The position numbers and the translations under genes were made by a program. 7,241 nt of DNA, from the NCBI GenBank assembly GCA_946538875.1, contig CAMNHD010000075.1:1-7241 (forward strand). Reading direction: 5' to 3'. Positions 1 to 6,040 of this stretch are shown here, in pieces. The notes beneath the pieces were generated by a model, which was given only the letters and a program-made list of their open reading frames with translations, ran no database searches and was not told where the DNA came from. Origin of the DNA: an uncultured Treponema sp. (GTDB lineage Bacteria; Spirochaetota; Spirochaetia; Treponematales; Treponemataceae). Each line of letters starts with the position of its first letter. Positions within the stretch are counted from its first letter, which is position 1.

Positions 1-1976
1 CAGTCAACATAAAGCGTTCCCCACTCTGCGGCAGGAATTTTGAATACATAAGCGAAGACCCCTACCTCGCCGGAACACTCGCCACATCATACATCAACGG
101 CGTACAGTCAAAGCATGTCGGAACTTCACTCAAGCACTTTGCGCTCAACAACCAGGAGTACAGGCGTCTGTCGAATTCCTCGAACTGCAGCATGAGGGTC
201 ATAAGGGAAATCTACCTCAGGGCATTTGAGATTGCTGTAAAGAATTCCTCCCCTGCCACAATCATGCACAGCTACAACCAGATAAACGGTGTGCCGGCAG
301 GAGAATGCAGGTGGCTTCTGACAGACATACTGCGCACAGAATGGGGCTACAGGGGCCTTGTGATGAGCGACTGGGGCGCTGTGGTTGACAGAGTAAAGGG
401 TGTGGCTGCAGGCGGCGACCTTGAGATGCCCGGCAACGGAGGAACAAACGACCAGCGTGTGCTGGAAAAGGCAAAGACTGACCCGACGCTTGTGGAATGC
501 ATTGACCGCAGCGTGTTCAGGATACTCCGCTGGGTATTCGACTTCATCGACAACAGGCAGGAAGGCTCCTACGACCTGGAAAAGCATCACGAACTTGCAC
601 GTTTAATAGAAGAAGATTCAATCGTCCTGCTCAAGAACGACGGCACTCTCCCCCTGCAGACAGACGGCAGCATAGCCGTCATCGGAAGTTTTGCAAAGAA
701 TCCGCGCTACCAGGGAGGCGGCTCAAGCCACATAAATCCTTACCGCATAGACAATGCCCTTGACGCACTGGACAAGGCAGGGATTCCATACGCCTACGAA
801 CAGGGCTTTGTGGAGGATCCGGACAGTCCCCAGGCCGCTGAGGAAGAAAAAACACTTGACCTGTACCGCGAAGCCCTTAAGCTGGCAGACAGGTCGGACA
901 CTGTATTGATTTTTGCAGGACTTCCTGAAAGCTATGAAAGCGAAGGCTACGACCGTACCCACATGAATCTTCCGGACAACCAGAACCGGCTTATCGAAGC
1001 AATATGCAGTATCCATGACAATGTGGTCGTTGTGCTGCACAACGGAGCTCCGGTCACAATGCCATGGATAGACCAGGTTTCATCCGTACTGGAGGTATAT
1101 CTCGGCGGAGAGGCAGTAGGTTCGGCAACAGTCAACGTGCTCACAGGAAAGGTCAACCCAAGCGGCAAGCTTGCAGAAACATTTCCGCTTAGGCTTGAGG
1201 ACACACCTTCATTCAACGACTTTGCCCGCGACAGATTCAACACTTGCTATTCCGAGGGAATCTTTACAGGATACCGCTGGTACGACAGGCGCCAGATGCA
1301 GGTTCTTTTCCCATTCGGCCATGGTCTAAGCTACACGGAGTTTTCCTACAGGGACATTTCATTAAGCAAAGATTCCATGGATGACGGCGGCAGCATTACA
1401 GTGGATGTAATAGTGGAGAACAGCGGCTCTGTGGACGGCAAGGAAACAGTTCAGCTATATGTCTCCGACAACACAGGAACCGCACTCCGTCCGCCAAAGG
1501 AACTTAAGGGCTTCCAGAAGGTCTTTATACCAGCCGGAGAAAAGCGCACTGTGACGTTCACTATCGCAAGCCAGGACCTTAAGTGGTACTCAGAGGAACT
1601 TGGAGACTGGTATGCCGCCCCGGGAAGCTACACCATCTGGGCCGGAGCCTCATCACGGGACCTGCCCCTGAGCGCAGATATCTCCTACACAACAAGACAG
1701 GAGCTTCCCGCTGACCCGGTAAGCACAGACTCCACTTCCGGAGACCTTCTGCGGGAAAAAAAGACCCGCGCACTCATGCTGTCAATGCTTAAGGAAGCCG
1801 GAGCGATAAAAGAAGAACCTAAGGACCAGGCGTCACTGGATAAGCTCATACAAGAATTCGACGGGCAGGTGCTCAGGAATCTGCGTACATGGAACCGTGT
1901 AACAAACAAAAGGTTAGACCAATTCGTCCAGGAGCTCAAAAAGGTGCTTGGACAGGAGCCAGGAGAAGAAAAATGA
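1..1976 (+). CDS. GH3 beta-glucosidase-type glycoside hydrolase (5' end missing)
   Basis: Retaining glycoside hydrolase of family 3, which removes terminal beta-linked sugars (usually glucose) from oligosaccharides. The reading frame is open from base 3 with no start in view; 657 residues are visible, and relatives of about 750-830 suggest that roughly 100-150 N-terminal residues are missing. Fragment numbering starts at base 3. The TIM-barrel domain shows [20 protein letters not shown] near the start, the K44-H45 pair in [22 protein letters not shown], and the catalytic nucleophile Asp123 in VMSDWGA (bases 369-371). The second alpha/beta domain begins near [12 protein letters not shown], carries [11 protein letters not shown], and has YESEGYDR (Glu312/Glu314), the region that supplies the acid/base Glu in many GH3 enzymes. 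No PA14 insertion is seen. A fibronectin-III-like domain (about 462-560, with [11 protein letters not shown]) is followed by a charged, probably helical tail of about 90 residues, as in many Firmicutes-type GH3 enzymes. The stop overlaps the next start. Beta-glucosidase is the best guess; beta-xylosidase or another specificity cannot be excluded. Localisation is unknown because the N-terminus is absent. Confidence 0.93.
   Translation, partial: VNIKRSPLCGRNFEYISEDPYLAGTLATSYINGVQSKHVGTSLKHFALNNQEYRRLSNSSNCSMRVIREIYLRAFEIAVKNSSPATIMHSYNQINGVPAGECRWLLTDILRTEWGYRGLVMSDWGAVVDRVKGVAAGGDLEMPGNGGTNDQRVLEKAKTDPTLVECIDRSVFRILRWVFDFIDNRQEGSYDLEKHHELARLIEEDSIVLLKNDGTLPLQTDGSIAVIGSFAKNPRYQGGGSSHINPYRIDNALDALDKAGIPYAYEQGFVEDPDSPQAAEEEKTLDLYREALKLADRSDTVLIFAGLPESYESEGYDRTHMNLPDNQNRLIEAICSIHDNVVVVLHNGAPVTMPWIDQVSSVLEVYLGGEAVGSATVNVLTGKVNPSGKLAETFPLRLEDTPSFNDFARDRFNTCYSEGIFTGYRWYDRRQMQVLFPFGHGLSYTEFSYRDISLSKDSMDDGGSITVDVIVENSGSVDGKETVQLYVSDNTGTALRPPKELKGFQKVFIPAGEKRTVTFTIASQDLKWYSEELGDWYAAPGSYTIWAGASSRDLPLSADISYTTRQELPADPVSTDSTSGDLLREKKTRALMLSMLKEAGAIKEEPKDQASLDKLIQEFDGQVLRNLRTWNRVTNKRLDQFVQELKKVLGQEPGEEK
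1961..1965 (+). promoter_or_regulatory. Shine-Dalgarno that fixes the receptor start
   Basis: AGGAG lies 7 bases upstream of the ATG at 1973, inside the last codons of the GH3 gene. It selects this ATG over the in-frame ATG at 1889, which would add 28 polar residues in front of a clear signal peptide. The ATGA overlap of stop and start suggests translational coupling. Confidence 0.85.
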
Positions 1977-4192
1977 CTAGAACATCAAAAAAACTGCTGC
2001 CGGTTTTTCTACTTACAATTCTCGCATCTGCAGTATTTTCTTCATGCGGTGGTAGCGGAGCAAAGTATTCAAACCCCATAAGCCCTGACTGGAAATTCAA
2101 GCTTGGGGACAATGCACAGTATTCGGCCAAGGACTACGACGATTCGTCCTGGAGAACTATGGACGGAACAGGTCTCAAGCTTGACCAGTCGCACTACGCA
2201 TGGCTCAGGCAGACTGTGAGCGTTCCCCGCCAGATAGACATAAACCATGCATGGTTCGGTTTTGAAAAGACAAACTGCGCCGCCGAAGTCTACGTGAACG
2301 GTGTGTACACAGGTAAACACGGCTCCCTTCCTCCGGCCGTCAATGTCCGCACAGAGAAGACAAGTGCCGTGATAATACCGTCATCATGCATAGGCGAAGA
2401 CCGTACCGTGACCATTGCGCTCAGACTCTACGGTCCAAACGATGCAATCAACGACCTTTCATTCTATATGTTCAACGAGGCCATGGCAGATTCGGAGAAC
2501 TATACCCACAACATCACAAACCAGAGGGTATTCCTGATACTCGCATTCCTGAGCATCTTTATCATGATTTACTCATTTGCAAACTGGCTCAGCAACAGAA
2601 AGGACCTTACCTACCTGTATTTTTCTCTCTGTCTCATGGCCATAAGCTTTTACTTCCTGGACCTTGGCGCGGAGAGCCTGATTCTCCCCTACACACTGCA
2701 CAGGGCACTGGTGCGGCCATGTCTTCCGGTCAGCATGACCTTCCTGATGCTTTTCATGAACCGCTTCTTCCACCGCACAAGGCACAGGCAGCTGCTCATT
2801 GCGGCGCTTTCCGTTGATGCCGTATGCTTTACGGTCTACCTTATTTTCATCGGAAACAATACCATGACCGACACACTGTTCACAGTGCTGCTCTCCGTAG
2901 TTGTGGCGACCCTTGTGTACGGCTTCACCGCATCAATCAAGGGAATGAAGAAGAAAGTCCCCTACGCGCTCAACGTATTCCTCAGCATGGCAATCGGAAC
3001 TATCTTTGCACTGCGCGACGTTGTGTACATGGTGCTTGGAAAGACCCCGTACATGTGGACCCAGGGAATCGCTGTATTCCTGCTTGACCTGCTGATTTTC
3101 ATCGTGCTATGCCTCAGATCGGCACAGACCCAGAAGCAGGTCATCAATCTTGCCCATGAAACTGAAGGCCAGAAGAATAAGCTTGAGGAAGTGTTCTCCA
3201 GCGCAAAGAACATGGCAAAGGAAACAGCCCTTATTTCTGAACAGCTCATGAGCTCTGTGGATGCGGTTGCGAACGCCGCAAAGGACTCAAAGGAAATGGT
3301 TCTGGTCATCAATAAGGCGGTGGAGCACCAGCCCCTCATCCGTAACGAGACTTCTGCAGCCGTTGACAATCTTACACAGGCGCTTTCCAAACTGAACATG
3401 CAGTTTGACCAGACTTCCGAGAGCATCAGGAATACTGCCCAGGACACACAGGAAGTAATGGACGGAATACAGGCTGTGGGAGAAGGAATCTCAACTGCAG
3501 CAGGATTCACAAATTCGCTTTCAAGCCTTACACAAAGCGGTTCCGAGGATATGCAGAAGCTTTCTGCAGTGATGGACAAGATTCAGCATTCCTCAAAGGA
3601 AATCCTGGGTGTTGTAACCACACTTGACGACTTTGCCCAGCAGACCGACCTTCTTTCCATGAATGCCTCAATAGAAGCCGCCCACTCCGGCGAAGCAGGA
3701 AAAGGTTTTGCCGTCATAGCGCATGAAATCAAGAATCTTGCCGCCCAGACTTCAACCTGGTCCACAAAAATCGGCGAAATCATCACTTCTGTCATCAAGG
3801 AGATAGAAAATTCCGTGGCCCTGACCAACAAGGTACATGCCACCCTCAACCAGATACAGCAGGGCGCAGGTCAGAGTGCCGAAAAGGTCACACTTGCGGC
3901 GGAAAGCATGAAGGTGCAGCAGACAGCAGGAAGATCAATTGCCCAGGAATCAACTCTCATGGCACAGTCCGCCAAGTCGATGAAGGACGAAGTTGCAAGC
4001 CAGAGCACCTTCTCGGAACATGTTCATGGAAATATGGAGGAACTCACAAAGGCTTCGGCAAGCGTCAATCAGGCAAGCCAGGACATCTCCGAGACTTCCT
4101 CCAGGCTGTCTGAACAGGTTGAGGCTCTTACCGCGCTGGCACAGAGGGCAAAGGACACCGCAGAAGGTCTTGAGCGCCTGATGAAAATATGA
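1973..4192 (+). CDS. 7TM methyl-accepting chemotaxis receptor with sugar-binding-like ectodomain
   Basis: Predicted transmembrane chemoreceptor of 739 residues. Residues 1-25 form a signal peptide with a basic start and a hydrophobic stretch ending in AVFSSC, a relaxed spirochaete-type lipobox with Cys25. Residues about 36-165 resemble the jelly-roll sugar-binding domain of GH2 enzymes and the 7TMR-DISM extracellular domains: [24 protein letters not shown] and [18 protein letters not shown]. Seven hydrophobic segments follow at about 184-205, 212-230, 246-265, 273-293, 301-320, 331-354 and 363-381. No HAMP domain is evident; a long coiled-coil rod begins at about 385. The signalling hairpin is at about 549-600, with [20 protein letters not shown] and [18 protein letters not shown], the CheA/CheW-contacting tip of methyl-accepting proteins. 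The C-terminus (LERLMKI) has no NWETF-like CheR tether. The gene overlaps the GH3 gene by 4 bases, suggesting co-translation and a ligand linked to glycan breakdown. The receptor class is well supported; the ligand is inference. Confidence 0.9.
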   Translation: MTRTSKKLLPVFLLTILASAVFSSCGGSGAKYSNPISPDWKFKLGDNAQYSAKDYDDSSWRTMDGTGLKLDQSHYAWLRQTVSVPRQIDINHAWFGFEKTNCAAEVYVNGVYTGKHGSLPPAVNVRTEKTSAVIIPSSCIGEDRTVTIALRLYGPNDAINDLSFYMFNEAMADSENYTHNITNQRVFLILAFLSIFIMIYSFANWLSNRKDLTYLYFSLCLMAISFYFLDLGAESLILPYTLHRALVRPCLPVSMTFLMLFMNRFFHRTRHRQLLIAALSVDAVCFTVYLIFIGNNTMTDTLFTVLLSVVVATLVYGFTASIKGMKKKVPYALNVFLSMAIGTIFALRDVVYMVLGKTPYMWTQGIAVFLLDLLIFIVLCLRSAQTQKQVINLAHETEGQKNKLEEVFSSAKNMAKETALISEQLMSSVDAVANAAKDSKEMVLVINKAVEHQPLIRNETSAAVDNLTQALSKLNMQFDQTSESIRNTAQDTQEVMDGIQAVGEGISTAAGFTNSLSSLTQSGSEDMQKLSAVMDKIQHSSKEILGVVTTLDDFAQQTDLLSMNASIEAAHSGEAGKGFAVIAHEIKNLAAQTSTWSTKIGEIITSVIKEIENSVALTNKVHATLNQIQQGAGQSAEKVTLAAESMKVQQTAGRSIAQESTLMAQSAKSMKDEVASQSTFSEHVHGNMEELTKASASVNQASQDISETSSRLSEQVEALTALAQRAKDTAEGLERLMKI

Positions 4193-4221
4193 TTGAACAA
4201 AGCTAAAGTATTCTATACAAT
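4193..4221 (+). promoter_or_regulatory. Candidate sigma70 promoter for the MBL-fold gene
   Basis: TTGAAC (4193-4198) and TACAAT (4216-4221) are separated by exactly 17 bases in the 35-base gap after the receptor gene. The -35 matches the consensus at 4 of 6 positions and the -10 at 5 of 6. Transcription would begin around 4227-4229, which is at the ATG itself. Read-through from the receptor gene is also possible, since no terminator is visible between them. Confidence 0.45.
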
Positions 4222-4227
4222 AGGAGT

Positions 4228-5172
4228 ATGGCTACGAAACTTTTCACACCTTCCGACTATGAATCCCTTACGCAGAACACGGGTATGCTTCACGGCAGCA
4301 CAAACGTGGGGATTCTGAAGTCGCAGGGAAAAATCTACTGCATAGATGCAGGCACTTATGACCAGGATGCAGAGGCCCTGCATTCAACACTGGAGACTCT
4401 TTTTCCAGGACATGAGCTTGCCGCAATCATAAACACACACTCCCATGCGGATCACTGCGGTGCCGACAGAAGACTTGTGGAGCTTACGGGCGCGCAGGTC
4501 TGGGCACCGCTATACGAAAGCCGCATAATGGAATTTCCATCTGTGATGGGTGCACTTTACTGGGGAGGCTTCCCCTTTGCGGAACTCCAGGATGAATATT
4601 TTGCACCCAGGAAGCCAATCCATGTGGACAGAACCCTTCAAGCCGGCCAGACAATCGACTTTGAAGACATAAGCCTTGAGTGCATACCGCTCCCCGGACA
4701 CTTTTACGACCAGCTGGGGCTTCTTGTCACCGACAAAACCGGGGGTAAGACTGTATTTTTCCTTGGGGACGGTTTCTTTGGAAAGGAGATGCTCAAGAAA
4801 TACTGGATTCCATTCATGTATAATCCCGAACAGTTCCGCTCTTCTGTCGAGCTGATTGAAGGCACCACGGCGGACTGGTATGTTCCAAGCCATGGCGGTG
4901 TTTACGACTACAGCTCCATCTCGGCCATCGCGGAGATGAACATAATCGTCACCCTGGAGACTGAGACGCTTATACTTAAGATTCTACGCAAAGTGTCTAT
5001 GACGCACGAAGAGATTCTTGAAGCCGTCGCTGACTTTGCAGGAATAGACCTTAAGCTGAGCCAGTTCGTGCTGATCGGAAGCACTCTCCGCTCCTACCTG
5101 TCAAGCCTCTACTCAAGGGGACTGGTGACATTCAGGATAGAAGACAACAGGATGCTCTGGTCAGCTGTGTAA
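4228..5172 (+). CDS. Metallo-beta-lactamase-fold hydrolase with C-terminal winged-helix-like domain
   Basis: Soluble 314-residue protein of the metallo-beta-lactamase superfamily; no signal peptide is seen, so it is probably cytoplasmic. Metal-binding motifs are complete: HSHADH (His71, His73, Asp75, His76), PGH with His158, LGD with Asp181, and PSHGG with His222. This predicts a two-metal hydrolase. Residues about 240-314 form a separate helical region ending in a probable beta-wing (RGLVTFRIEDNRMLWSAV), reminiscent of the winged helix attached to LACTB2-like MBL proteins; the parallel is by look only. Substrate is unknown; thioester, phosphoester or RNA hydrolysis are all possible in this superfamily, and beta-lactam resistance is unlikely. 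The start is the first ATG after an in-frame stop at 4204. GGAG sits only one base before it, too close for normal initiation, so the start may be read from a leaderless message. The gene lies 35 bases after the receptor gene and converges on deoC. Confidence 0.85.
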   Translation: MATKLFTPSDYESLTQNTGMLHGSTNVGILKSQGKIYCIDAGTYDQDAEALHSTLETLFPGHELAAIINTHSHADHCGADRRLVELTGAQVWAPLYESRIMEFPSVMGALYWGGFPFAELQDEYFAPRKPIHVDRTLQAGQTIDFEDISLECIPLPGHFYDQLGLLVTDKTGGKTVFFLGDGFFGKEMLKKYWIPFMYNPEQFRSSVELIEGTTADWYVPSHGGVYDYSSISAIAEMNIIVTLETETLILKILRKVSMTHEEILEAVADFAGIDLKLSQFVLIGSTLRSYLSSLYSRGLVTFRIEDNRMLWSAV

Positions 5173-5187
5173 GATTGATCCTGTAGT

Positions 5188-5928
5188 TCAGGAGTCAAGC
5201 TGGTCCACAATCTCGGTACCGGCCGAAGCTCCAATGCGTGAAGCGCCAGCCTTGATGAGTTCAAGTGCCTGCGCCGCACTGTGGATTCCGCCACTTGCCT
5301 TTACGCCCATCTCAGGACCGACAGTATCCCGCATCAGAGCCACAGCATGAACAGTTGCCCCATTCGGCAGAAGTTTTCCATCCTTGTCCTTTTGAATTGC
5401 AAAGCCGGTGGAGGTCTTGACAAAGTCAAAGCCTGCCTGCTTTGCACAGAGGCAAGACTTGATTATTTCCCGGTCATTGAGGAAACATGTCTCAAGTATC
5501 AGTTTTTCAATCAGTTTAGGCCTCTTTGGGTTTATGGAGGTGACTTCTTCGCTTGCGCCCCGCACTGCCTCGGTCACAAGACTCAGCTGCTGGACAAGCT
5601 GATCCCACTTTTCACCCTTTACCAGTGACAGGTCTATGACAAAGTCCAGTTCATCGGCACCACTTTTTATGGCATCCTGAGCCTGTAGAATCTTTGTCTG
5701 AGTACCGCCTGCCCCCAGAGGAAAGTCTATTACAGTACAAACCTTTACGGAGCTGTCCTTCAACGCACTGGATGCAAGCTGAACAAAAACCGGATTGATG
5801 CAGACTGACGCAAAGCCATATTCAGCCGCCTGTCCACAGAAGGTCTTTACCTGCTCTGCCGTAGCCCACGGAGAAAGCAGAGTCTGGTCTATCATTTTTG
5901 CCAAGTCTTTTTTATTAATTGCTGCCAT
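5188..5928 (-). CDS. deoC: Deoxyribose-phosphate aldolase
   Basis: Class I aldolase that splits 2-deoxy-D-ribose 5-phosphate into acetaldehyde and glyceraldehyde 3-phosphate, the last step of deoxynucleoside catabolism; cytoplasmic. In the 246-residue form the Schiff-base lysine is Lys171 in FVKTSTGF, the second active-site lysine is Lys210 in GVKASGGI, and the conserved aspartate is Asp95 in GADELDFVID. The N-terminal KKDLAKMIDQTLLSP and the phosphate-binding end ASRIGAS fit the family. The start is set at 5928 (MAAINKKD) because GGAAGGA lies 7 bases before it and only 1 base before the upstream ATG at 5934. The protein is longer than the usual 220 or so residues, because of apparent small insertions at about 125-139 and 177-187, the latter just after the Schiff-base motif. 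No other deo genes are in the window. Its 3' end faces the MBL gene across 15 bases. Confidence 0.95.
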   Translation of the reverse strand: MAAINKKDLAKMIDQTLLSPWATAEQVKTFCGQAAEYGFASVCINPVFVQLASSALKDSSVKVCTVIDFPLGAGGTQTKILQAQDAIKSGADELDFVIDLSLVKGEKWDQLVQQLSLVTEAVRGASEEVTSINPKRPKLIEKLILETCFLNDREIIKSCLCAKQAGFDFVKTSTGFAIQKDKDGKLLPNGATVHAVALMRDTVGPEMGVKASGGIHSAAQALELIKAGASRIGASAGTEIVDQLDS

Positions 5929-5935
5929 TTTCATA

Positions 5936-5942
5936 TCCTTCC
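5936..5942 (-). promoter_or_regulatory. Shine-Dalgarno that decides the deoC start
   Basis: GGAAGGA on the minus strand. It is 7 bases from the ATG ending at 5928 but only 1 base from the ATG ending at 5934, so the shorter 246-residue protein is favoured. Confidence 0.75.
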
Positions 5943-5963
5943 ATTGCTTCCTATCTTATACAC

Positions 5964-5972
5964 ATTATACCA
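5964..5972 (-). promoter_or_regulatory. Extended -10 promoter for deoC
   Basis: The minus strand reads TGGTATAAT, a perfect TATAAT hexamer (5964-5969) preceded by a TGn extension. No good -35 is found at 16-18 bases, which is compatible with extended -10 promoters. A second TATAA lies 9 bases further downstream. The predicted transcript start near 5957 leaves a leader of about 29 bases containing the Shine-Dalgarno. Confidence 0.6.
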
Positions 5973-5978
5973 CAGATT

Positions 5979-5988
5979 CGCAAAAGCG
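5979..5988. repeat. Short inverted repeat in the divergent deoC/6041 intergenic region
   Basis: CGCAAAAGCG has 3-base arms around an A4 loop and abuts the palindrome AGCGCT (5985-5990). It sits just upstream of the deoC -10, in the spacer and -35 zone, where a repressor or activator could bind. The arms are very short and this may be chance. Confidence 0.2.
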
Positions 5989-6002
5989 CTAGTCTCAAAC
6001 TC

Positions 6003-6031
6003 TTGTTTTTTACTTGTGTAAATGCTAAAAT
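6003..6031 (+). promoter_or_regulatory. Extended -10 promoter for the membrane protein gene at 6041
   Basis: TTGTTT (6003-6008) and TAAAAT (6026-6031) are 17 bases apart, and TGC directly before the -10 gives an extended -10 element. The predicted transcript start is around 6037-6039, only 2-4 bases before the ATG. There is no Shine-Dalgarno in front of this ATG. Confidence 0.55.
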
Positions 6032-6040
6032 CTTACTTAT

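Noticed and set aside
126..590. 154-residue open frame on the minus strand opposite the GH3 barrel
   Set aside because: The plus strand here encodes conserved GH3 motifs including the nucleophile; the antisense frame has no ribosome site or family resemblance.
1889..1972. Earlier in-frame ATG for the receptor
   Set aside because: It would put 28 polar residues ahead of the signal peptide, and the ATG at 1973 has a well-spaced AGGAG.
2962..3579. 205-residue open frame on the minus strand inside the receptor gene
   Set aside because: It lies entirely antisense to the well-supported MCP rod, is rich in Ser, Arg and Cys in the way expected of a shadow frame, and shows no recognisable domain.
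5147..5184. 7-base inverted repeat ACAGGAT / ATCCTGT around the end of the MBL gene
   Set aside because: The 24-base loop and lack of a T-run make it a poor terminator; it may be chance.
5281..5628. 115-residue plus-strand frame opposite deoC
   Set aside because: deoC carries all its catalytic motifs on the other strand, and this frame is a Cys-rich shadow without any domain.
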